In this document: one piece after another, positions 21,654 to 27,332 of the stretch
Position numbering within the stretch: position 1 is the stretch's first letter
How the letters are laid out: every line of letters starts with the position of its first letter
From: Clostridiales bacterium
Lineage (GTDB): Bacteria > Bacillota > Clostridia > Peptostreptococcales > Anaerovoracaceae
NCBI GenBank assembly: GCA_009778415.1
Contig: WRJV01000340.1
Location: 1-27,332 of the forward strand
Direction: 5' to 3'
Length of the DNA stretch: 27,332 bases
The notes under the pieces: model-generated
The model's database searches: none
Told to the model about the DNA's origin: nothing
What the model saw: only the letters and a program-made list of their open reading frames with translations
Program-made: the position numbers and the translations under genes

Positions 21654-22934
21654 CTATTCGTCCATGGCAGGGACGTCAACGCCCATCTCGCCTGCAACTT
21701 CGATGAACCTGTGCAGCATGGCTGCGAACTCGGCCCGGCTCGCCTGCCCCCTCGGGTTGATCTTGTCGCCGCCTACGCCGTTCATGACGCCAATCTTGTT
21801 CAGGCTCTGGATGGCGCTGCTTGCGTAGCCGGCAATCTGGCTGTCGTCTGCGAAAATGACATAGTCGGTAGTCAGCACCAGAGTGATGCCGGCATAGCTG
21901 GTGTACCGCATGAGTATCACAGCCAAATCCTGCCTCGTGATGTTTGCGCCTGGGTCGAACAAGCCGCCTCCGATGCCGGTTACGATCTTGTTTTCGTCCG
22001 ATGCCGCCCAGTTCACCGCTTGATAGTAATACGCGCTTTCAGCAACGTCGCTGAACTGCCCGCCCCCTGCCGCCGCAGGCACCCTGTCTCCCGGGCTTCC
22101 GGCCATGCGCCAAAGCACGGTGACCACCATGCCTCTGGTAAGGCCGGCGCTTGGGCTGAACAGCAACGGATTTTCCGAGGTGCCGTTCATCAGGCCGTTA
22201 TCATAGGCGAACGCCACGTCGCCGGCGTACCAAGCGTTTTCAGCCACATCTGCAAACATGCTGCCTGATTCGGCAGCGCCGGGGTTTTCCGCGCCGCCGC
22301 CGGAACCAGCTGCACCCGGCGAATCTATTATGACAACCGCTTCGGTCTGAGCTTGGGCAGGGTAACTCATCGCAGCGATTAAGAACCAAGTGAACACAGT
22401 GTCGCCTTCCGTAATGTCGGAAACGCCAAGGCTTCCTTCTTCGCCAAGCCGCGATACAGGCGCTGTTTCCGGAACGGTTACGACATAATCGCCAGCCTTG
22501 TTGGTGAACGCGATGCCGCCATCTTCGTTTTCAGTTATGGTGCCCACAGTCATGAGTTTCGCTTGGGCTTTGCCTTTCTCCAGGTTCGTTACGATAGCCG
22601 CGCAGCTTGACTGGGGGGGCAGGCTCCGGGTCATCGCCAGCGAGTAGTACACGAACACATCGTCGCCTTCCGAAAGAGAGCTGAAGTCTGCCGCCCCCCT
22701 TGTTTCGTTGTCGAGGATCGCCGTGCCGCTCGAAATGTTCAGCAGTATTTCCTGAACAGGATCCGAATCGGTTTTTACGAGCACAGTCTGGGTGCTGTCT
22801 TCGTCGGTAATTTTCAATATCACGGCATAGGCGCCGCCAAGGGTTGTTTCGTCGGCGGCAAAGGAAGCTGGGGCAGAAACCGCCAACATGCAGAGCACCA
22901 AAGTCAGGGACAATAGAGTTTTAAAATTTTTCAT
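21654..22934 (-). CDS. SLH-domain cell-surface protein
   Basis: The 426-residue protein starts at ATG 22934 behind CGAGGA; the longer upstream frame would start inside the promoter region. Signal peptide 1-27 (ending ASFA). Residues 35-118 and 126-204 are two copies of a beta-rich domain of unknown function sharing a GD-x-VF segment and a final AxVxxx strand. A Gly/Ala/Pro-rich linker (205-225) leads to three C-terminal SLH repeats (from about 226, 285 and 350), each with the F-x-D/AD start and a TR/SR motif near its end. SLH triplets anchor proteins to pyruvylated secondary wall polymers, so the duplicated domain should face outward. Neither cohesin nor dockerin is visible, so a role as dockerin anchor is unproven. 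Confidence 0.87.
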   Translation of the reverse strand: MKNFKTLLSLTLVLCMLAVSAPASFAADETTLGGAYAVILKITDEDSTQTVLVKTDSDPVQEILLNISSGTAILDNETRGAADFSSLSEGDDVFVYYSLAMTRSLPPQSSCAAIVTNLEKGKAQAKLMTVGTITENEDGGIAFTNKAGDYVVTVPETAPVSRLGEEGSLGVSDITEGDTVFTWFLIAAMSYPAQAQTEAVVIIDSPGAAGSGGGAENPGAAESGSMFADVAENAWYAGDVAFAYDNGLMNGTSENPLLFSPSAGLTRGMVVTVLWRMAGSPGDRVPAAAGGGQFSDVAESAYYYQAVNWAASDENKIVTGIGGGLFDPGANITRQDLAVILMRYTSYAGITLVLTTDYVIFADDSQIAGYASSAIQSLNKIGVMNGVGGDKINPRGQASRAEFAAMLHRFIEVAGEMGVDVPAMDE

Positions 22935-22980
22935 TCTTTTTTCCTCGTTTCTTTGAATTTCACATTTTACACACAATAGT

Positions 22981-23009
22981 TTAGACGCAGCAGTTCTAAA
23001 AATGTTCCC
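22981..23009 (-). promoter_or_regulatory. ECF sigma-type promoter of the SLH gene
   Basis: On the minus strand GGGAAC (23009-23004), a 16 bp spacer, then CGTCTAA (22987-22981). This is the GGAAC / CGTC pattern of ECF sigma factors, which often respond to envelope stress. The cognate sigma factor is not in the window. Confidence 0.55.
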
Positions 23010-23018
23010 TGTAGTTTT

Positions 23019-23047
23019 AGTATAATTCATTCACAGTTGATTGACAA
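23019..23047 (-). promoter_or_regulatory. SigA-type promoter of the SLH gene
   Basis: On the minus strand TTGTCA (23047-23042) and TATACT (23024-23019) are 17 bp apart. Its -35 box overlaps that of the birA promoter on the other strand by five bases. Confidence 0.7.
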
Positions 23048-23069
23048 GCACAGCTTTTTCGCTTATACT
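23041..23069 (+). promoter_or_regulatory. SigA-type promoter of birA
   Basis: A perfect TTGACA (23041-23046) and TATACT (23064-23069) are separated by 17 bp, about 33 bp before the birA start codon. The small dyad ATGGT-AA-ACCAT follows at once and could be a regulator site. Confidence 0.8.
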
Positions 23070-23101
23070 CATGGTAAACCATTTGTAAAGGAGAGGTTGA
23101 C

Positions 23102-24115
23102 ATGCTGCCAAAGCTCGCGCACACAGCAAAAGCTAAAACCCTCAAAGCGCTTGAAGAAAACCGGGGGCGGCCTTTATCAGGGGAGAGGCTGGCAGAAAGC
23201 GCCAACGTGTCAAGGGCAGCCATATGGAAAGCGGTGGAGAGCCTCAGAAAAGAAGGCTATCCGATTAAGGCGTCGACGAACAGGGGATACGTACTAGAGG
23301 CCAACAGCGACTTCCTGTCGGCCCAAGGCATGATGCAGTACCTAAATGAAGAAGTTTACCCATATGGTGAAAAATACATCTACACATACAAAACCCTCGA
23401 ATCGACCAACACGACGGCGAAAGAAAAATCGTTTGAAGGGGCGCCGAACGGGACCATAGTTATCGCAGAGGGCCAAACCCATGGGCGCGGGCGGCTTGGC
23501 AGGGGGTTTTTCTCGCCAGAGGGCAAGGGGCTTTACATGAGCTTCATAGTGCGGCCCGAGTTCGACTCAAGCAAGTCGCTGCTGGTCACAACTGCCGCTT
23601 CGGTGGCAGTCTGCAGGGCGATAAAAAAAGTCTGCGGGCTGGAAACCCAGATAAAGTGGGTAAACGACATCTTCTTCGAAGGCAGGAAAATATGCGGCAT
23701 ACTCACCGAAGCCATCAGCAACTTCGAGAGCGGCCAGATAGACGCGATCATCATCGGCATCGGCGTCAACTGCTGCGTCAGCCCAAAGGACTTGCCGGAA
23801 GAGATACGGCAGACGGCAGGCTCGCTGTCCGGGAACGTCCCCAGGAACAGGCTGGCGGCCGAGATCGTCAACGAGCTTATGGGCGTCTTGCGGGATTTCA
23901 ACGAAGAAGGGCTGTACCCCGAACACATGGATGAATACAGGCAGCGCTCCATGGTCCTGCGGAAAAACATAAAAGTGTACAAAAACATAAAGTCGGACGA
24001 ATTCCAAAGCGCCACCGCCATCGACATCTCAGACGAGGGGGGGCTCATCGTCATATACAGGGACGGCAGGAAAGACACGCTTACCACAGGGGAAATAAGC
24101 ATCCGGCTCCAGTGA
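23102..24115 (+). CDS. birA: Bifunctional biotin-[acetyl-CoA-carboxylase] ligase / biotin repressor
   Basis: The 337-residue protein has the full-length BirA plan: winged HTH (about 5-65, GRPLSGERLAESANVSRAAIWKAVESLRKEGY), central biotin ligase domain and small C-terminal domain. The biotinyl-AMP loop is GRGRLGR (128-134) and the conserved KWVND lies at 185-189. It activates biotin to biotinyl-5'-AMP and attaches it to carboxyl-carrier proteins; the HTH form also represses biotin genes. Start ATG follows AAGGAGAGGTTGAC. It stands alone between the divergent SLH gene and convergent serA; no biotin gene is in the window. Confidence 0.95.
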   Translation: MLPKLAHTAKAKTLKALEENRGRPLSGERLAESANVSRAAIWKAVESLRKEGYPIKASTNRGYVLEANSDFLSAQGMMQYLNEEVYPYGEKYIYTYKTLESTNTTAKEKSFEGAPNGTIVIAEGQTHGRGRLGRGFFSPEGKGLYMSFIVRPEFDSSKSLLVTTAASVAVCRAIKKVCGLETQIKWVNDIFFEGRKICGILTEAISNFESGQIDAIIIGIGVNCCVSPKDLPEEIRQTAGSLSGNVPRNRLAAEIVNELMGVLRDFNEEGLYPEHMDEYRQRSMVLRKNIKVYKNIKSDEFQSATAIDISDEGGLIVIYRDGRKDTLTTGEISIRLQ

Positions 24116-24120
24116 CTGGC

Positions 24121-24136
24121 GCGGGCTGCCGCCCGC
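24121..24136. repeat. Short palindrome GCGGGC-TGCC-GCCCGC, copy 1
   Basis: A 6 bp GC stem with a 4 nt loop lies between the convergent ends of birA and serA. A second imperfect hairpin (AGATGGGGA with TCCCCTATCT, 24142-24163) overlaps the serA stop. Neither is followed by a U-run, yet they are the only terminator candidates here. Related palindromes occur upstream of serA. Confidence 0.6.
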
Positions 24137-24157
24137 ACCCAAGATGGGGATATTCCC

Positions 24158-25324
24158 CTATCTGATTATCCGCACGGAAATTATGCCGTCGAACTTAAGG
24201 CGGCCTGTCAGCGCATCGCTGTCTACCTCAGAGTCGACGTCGATCATGGTGCAGGCGTAGCCGCCCATGCTTGTGTTGGTCATGTTTCGTATGTTGATGT
24301 CGGAATCCGCAAATATTCCCGTTATCCGAGACAGCATGGCGGGTTTGTTCTTGTTGAGGATGCACACCCTGCTCACTGCCTGCGACCTGCCAAACGGCCC
24401 CATGTCGCAGGTCGGGTAGTTGACGGAATTGACGATGTTGCCGTTTTCAAGGTAGTCTATGAGCTGCTCAGCCGCCATTGCCGCGCAGCAGTCCTCTGCT
24501 TCTTCCGTCGAAGCGCCTAGGTGAGGGATGAAGACGACGCCGTCTTTGCCCAGCAGGGCGTCGCTGGGGAAATCGGTGATGTATTTGCCTACGGCTCCTG
24601 ACTCTATCGCAGAAAGCAGGTCGCCATGGTTCACAAGGTTGTCCCTGGAAAAATTGAGGAAGCAGACGCCTTTTTTCATCTGCGCAAACATGTCCCTGTT
24701 GAACATCCCCTTTGTGGATTCCATGGCGGGGATGTGGATCGACAAGTAGTCGCACCGGGGGAGCATGTCGCCCAAGTCTGTCACCACAGGGATCCTGTTG
24801 GAAAGCCGGTGGGCAGAATCCACGGTTATGAAAGGGTCGTAGCCGATGACGTCCATCCCGAGTTTTTCAGCGGCGTTGGCCACCATCACACCGATCGCGC
24901 CAAGCCCTGCTACGCCAAGGGTTTTGCCTTCTATTTCGCTGCCGGCGAACTGGCCCTTACCCTTTTCGGTCTCCTTCGCCACGTCGGATGTCAATGTTTT
25001 GACCCATTCGAGGGCGGCGGGCAGGTTTCTGGCGGCAAGGAAGAGGGCGGAAATCACCAGCTCTTTCACTGCGTTGGCATTTGCCCCCGGCGTGTTGAAC
25101 ACGACTATCCCTTTCTCGGCGCAACTGTCCACTGGGATGTTGTTGACCCCTGCGCCCGCCCTGGCGATTGCGAGGAGGTTTTCCGAAAAATCCATGTGGA
25201 GCATGTCATGGCTCCTTACGAGCACCCCGTCTGCCGAGAGGACGTCGTCTGTAAACGCGTAGCCGTCGCCAAATTGCGAGAGCCCGGCGGGGGAAATCTT
25301 GTTTAGCGCAGCAATTTTAAACAC
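24158..25324 (-). CDS. serA: D-3-phosphoglycerate dehydrogenase with ACT domain
   Basis: The 388-residue enzyme oxidises 3-phosphoglycerate to 3-phosphohydroxypyruvate with NAD, the first step of serine synthesis. It has a split substrate domain, a Rossmann domain with GLGAIG (140-145), Arg227 (NFSRDN) and catalytic His268 (PHLGAST), and a C-terminal ACT domain (about 318-388) that usually binds serine for feedback. The start is GTG with AAGGAGG eight bases upstream. The usual third catalytic residue, a Glu in a DVF-x-x-EP segment, is not obvious: the matching stretch reads DFPSDALLG, a form I recall in other short Clostridia enzymes. It is divergent from serC and shares its promoter region. 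Confidence 0.93.
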   Translation of the reverse strand: MFKIAALNKISPAGLSQFGDGYAFTDDVLSADGVLVRSHDMLHMDFSENLLAIARAGAGVNNIPVDSCAEKGIVVFNTPGANANAVKELVISALFLAARNLPAALEWVKTLTSDVAKETEKGKGQFAGSEIEGKTLGVAGLGAIGVMVANAAEKLGMDVIGYDPFITVDSAHRLSNRIPVVTDLGDMLPRCDYLSIHIPAMESTKGMFNRDMFAQMKKGVCFLNFSRDNLVNHGDLLSAIESGAVGKYITDFPSDALLGKDGVVFIPHLGASTEEAEDCCAAMAAEQLIDYLENGNIVNSVNYPTCDMGPFGRSQAVSRVCILNKNKPAMLSRITGIFADSDINIRNMTNTSMGGYACTMIDVDSEVDSDALTGRLKFDGIISVRIIR

Positions 25325-25347
25325 AATAGCGCCTCCTTATCATTTAT

Positions 25348-25363
25348 GCGAGCTGTCGCCCGC
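25348..25363. repeat. Short palindrome GCGAGC-TGTC-GCCCGC, copy 2 (imperfect)
   Basis: It matches the other two copies except for one base that breaks one pair of the stem. It lies in the serA 5' leader. Confidence 0.5.
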
Positions 25364-25378
25364 AACCCAGTCCCTATC

Positions 25379-25394
25379 GCGGGCTGTCGCCCGC
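25379..25394. repeat. Short palindrome GCGGGC-TGTC-GCCCGC, copy 3
   Basis: A perfect 6 bp stem and 4 nt loop lie in the serA leader, just downstream of its predicted transcription start. With copy 2 it could form two successive hairpins in the serA mRNA before the ribosome site. Confidence 0.6.
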
Positions 25395-25411
25395 AGCATA
25401 TAACAATACTG

Positions 25412-25450
25412 ATTATACCACTTTACGCACCAAAGGTAAAATGGTATAAT
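25412..25450. promoter_or_regulatory. Overlapping divergent serA and serC promoters inside one long dyad
   Basis: serC (plus): TTTACG (25422-25427), 17 bp, TATAAT (25445-25450). serA (minus): TTTACC (25440-25435), 17 bp, TATAAT (25417-25412). The -35 box of each lies inside the other promoter. The whole is an inverted repeat: ATTATACCA-N-TTTAC, 9 bp, GTAAA-N-TGGTATAAT. Confidence 0.75.
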
Positions 25451-25496
25451 TTAAAATGGCATAGCAAAAGTTCAAAGATTTATGGAGGTGTGAAAA

Positions 25497-26597
25497 TTGG
25501 ACAACAGAGAAAGAGTATTTAATTTTTCCGCAGGGCCGTCGATGCTTCCCCTCGACGTGATGGAGAGCATAGCCGGGAGCTTGACGAATTACGCTGGCAG
25601 CGGCCAGTCGGTCATGGAGATGAGCCACCGCTCAAAGGAATTCGAGGCGATCATGAACGATGCCGAAACCAATCTGAGGGAGCTGCTGGGCATACCTGAA
25701 AACTACAAAGTAATGTTCCTGCAGGGGGGCGCGACACTGCAATTTTCCATGGTTGCTTTAAACTTGCTGCGCAAAACGAAAAAAGCTGATTACGTCGTTA
25801 CGGGGGCGTGGGCCAAAAAGGCCGCCCAGGAAGCCGCAAAGTTCGGTGACATAAGGATCGCCGCCACTTCGGAGCAAAGCACGTTTACGTACATTCCAAC
25901 GGTCAAGAGGGAGGATTTCAGAGGAGACGCGGACTACGTACACATAACTTTCAACAACACAATATACGGGACCCACTACCCATACGTGCCCGACACCGGA
26001 GACGTGCCGCTGGTCTGCGACATGTCGTCGTGCATACTGTCAGAAGAAATCGACGTGAGCAGGTACGGGTTGATTTACGCCGGAGCGCAGAAAAACGTGG
26101 GCCCTGCCGGAGTCACCCTCGCCATCATGCGCGAGGACCTTCTGGGGTTTGCCCCAAAATCCACCCCCACGTACTTGGACTACAAGATACACGCGGACAA
26201 CGGTTCCATGTACAACACCCCGCCATGCTTCGCCATATTTGTCGCAGGGGAAGTGTTCAAAAAAATCAAGCGTGAAGGAGGGGTTGCCGCGCTGGAGAAA
26301 GCAAACAATGAAAAGGCGAAAAAACTGTACGATTTCATCGACGGCAGCGCTATGTTCAGATGCCCCGTAGCCGAAAAAGACCGTTCGCTCATGAACGTGG
26401 TTTTTGTGACCGGAGACGAGGGACTTGACAAGAAATTCACTCAAACCGCCAAAGCAGAAGGGCTTTACAACCTTGCGGGCCACCGTTCCATCGGCGGCAT
26501 GCGGGCCAGCATATACAACGCCATGCCGATGGCGGGGATCGACAAGCTCATCGGGTTCATGAAGGAATTCGAAGTGGAGAACAGGGGGCAGGCATGA
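25497..26597 (+). CDS. serC: Phosphoserine aminotransferase
   Basis: The 366-residue PLP enzyme converts 3-phosphohydroxypyruvate and glutamate to phosphoserine and 2-oxoglutarate. Family features are the opening VFNFSAGPSMLP, QGGATLQF (76-83), the aspartate in VCDMSS (173-178) and the PLP lysine Lys199 in GAQKNVGPAGVT. The start is TTG with GGAGG eight bases upstream; no better start lies near. Length is normal for the family. Its TGA overlaps the next gene's ATG as ATGA, so the two are translationally coupled. Confidence 0.95.
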   Translation: MDNRERVFNFSAGPSMLPLDVMESIAGSLTNYAGSGQSVMEMSHRSKEFEAIMNDAETNLRELLGIPENYKVMFLQGGATLQFSMVALNLLRKTKKADYVVTGAWAKKAAQEAAKFGDIRIAATSEQSTFTYIPTVKREDFRGDADYVHITFNNTIYGTHYPYVPDTGDVPLVCDMSSCILSEEIDVSRYGLIYAGAQKNVGPAGVTLAIMREDLLGFAPKSTPTYLDYKIHADNGSMYNTPPCFAIFVAGEVFKKIKREGGVAALEKANNEKAKKLYDFIDGSAMFRCPVAEKDRSLMNVVFVTGDEGLDKKFTQTAKAEGLYNLAGHRSIGGMRASIYNAMPMAGIDKLIGFMKEFEVENRGQA

Positions 26598-27332
26598 AGT
26601 ACCTTATCGTTGTCCCTGACGGGGCGGCTGACAGGGAAATAGAGAGCCTCGGGGGCATGACGCCCCTGGAAGCGGCCGGAATGGACTATACGGACAGCCT
26701 TGCGGCAGAAGGGGAGAACGGGCTCGTCAGGACCATACCGGACGGCATCGCACCGGGCAGCGACGCAGCCAACCTGTCGGTAATGGGGTACGACCCAGCG
26801 GTTTACCTGACAGGCCGCTCGCCGCTTGAGGCGGTGAGCATCGGGATAGAAATGTCGGACACGGACGTTGCGTTTCGGACAAACCTCGTAACCCTTGAAG
26901 GCGCGGGGGGATACGAGGGCCTCACCATCAAGGACCACAGCGCCGGCGACATCACGACCGAGGAAGCGGACGAGCTGATAAAAGCCGCCAACAGGGAGTT
27001 TGAAAGCGAAAATCAGAAGTTCTACACAGGCTTCAGCTACAGGCACTGCCTTATAGTAAAGGACGGCAGGACGGAATTCGATTTGACCCCGCCCCACGAC
27101 GCCCTCGGCGAGAGGGCAGGGGACCATCTGCCCCGTGGCGAGGGGAGCGGGTTCATAACAGACATGATGAAGAGGAGCTACGAGCTGCTCAAAGCCCACC
27201 CTGTCAATACAGCACGGGAGGAGAAAGGGCTCAACCCTGCGAACAGCCTTTGGATATGGGGGCAGGGGAAGAAGCCCGCGCTGCCGCCTTATTACGAGAA
27301 GTACAGAGTGACAGGGTCAGCCATATCGGCGG
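26594..27332 (+). CDS. apgM: 2,3-bisphosphoglycerate-independent phosphoglycerate mutase, archaeal type (partial, runs off the window)
   Basis: The reading frame is open from ATG 26594 to the last base, 246 codons of an expected total near 400. It begins MKYLIVVPDGAAD with a metal-site Asp at 9, then TPLEAA, then PGSDAANLSVMGYDP; by family knowledge the Ser of GSD (Ser56) aligns with the phosphorylated nucleophile. TGRSPLEA and VAFRTNL follow. This is the alkaline-phosphatase-superfamily mutase that interconverts 2- and 3-phosphoglycerate without bisphosphoglycerate. Its four-base overlap with serC ties it to serine synthesis, where it could raise 3-phosphoglycerate for SerA. The related homoserine kinase-like group is a less likely alternative. 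Confidence 0.88.
   Translation, partial: MKYLIVVPDGAADREIESLGGMTPLEAAGMDYTDSLAAEGENGLVRTIPDGIAPGSDAANLSVMGYDPAVYLTGRSPLEAVSIGIEMSDTDVAFRTNLVTLEGAGGYEGLTIKDHSAGDITTEEADELIKAANREFESENQKFYTGFSYRHCLIVKDGRTEFDLTPPHDALGERAGDHLPRGEGSGFITDMMKRSYELLKAHPVNTAREEKGLNPANSLWIWGQGKKPALPPYYEKYRVTGSAISA

Noticed and set aside
23070..23095. BirA operator in the birA leader (GGTAAACC-like half site)
   Set aside because: Only a short palindrome ATGGTAAACCAT and one loose half site are present; the two spaced opposing half sites of known BirA boxes are not seen.
24142..24163. Classic intrinsic terminator at the serA end
   Set aside because: The imperfect stem overlaps the stop codon and has no U-run on either strand.

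Overview
The window looks like a piece of a Gram-positive, probably anaerobic Clostridia-type (Firmicutes) chromosome. The signs are SLH and dockerin modules, strong GGAGG ribosome binding sites with some GTG and TTG starts, SigA-type promoters, a BirA with an N-terminal HTH, and a MarR/ABC exporter operon. No rRNA, tRNA, CRISPR array, transposase or phage gene was seen. The taxonomic call is an inference from gene content only.

Layout. (1) 1-2797: a secreted GH16-type glycoside hydrolase carrying a cohesin-like module and a dockerin, bracketed by two copies of a GGGGACGGTTCC palindromic repeat; the second copy doubles as its terminator. (2) 2807-8978: a plus-strand efflux operon with its own consensus promoter: MarR regulator, two membrane-fusion (HlyD-type) adaptors and a heterodimeric ABC exporter with one degenerate ATP site. 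(3) 9006-21527: a minus-strand cluster of five secreted peptidases, two M28 metallo-aminopeptidases (one promoter) and three C69 dipeptidases (a second promoter). All five end in a cohesin-like module plus a dockerin closely matching those of the GH16 protein. (4) 21577-23047: a minus-strand SLH surface protein with a SigA-type and an ECF-type promoter. (5) 23041-27332: housekeeping genes birA, serA, serC and the start of an archaeal-type phosphoglycerate mutase gene (cut by the window end). serA and serC are divergent, and their promoters overlap inside one large dyad.

How the genes work together. The most notable content is the peptidase set. Dockerins normally tether plant polysaccharide-degrading enzymes to a scaffoldin. 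Here they sit on exo- and dipeptidases that could act in sequence: M28 releases N-terminal residues and C69 splits dipeptides. Each enzyme also has its own cohesin-like domain, so enzyme-to-enzyme assembly without a separate scaffoldin is possible. The adjacent SLH protein is a candidate surface partner but has no visible cohesin or dockerin. The two peptidase transcripts start with the same short leader, which can be drawn as an H-type pseudoknot with a compensatory change in each helix, although the two reading frames behind it are unrelated. That points to shared post-transcriptional control. The serine genes form a coherent module: the mutase interconverts 2- and 3-phosphoglycerate, SerA oxidises 3-phosphoglycerate, and SerC transaminates the product.
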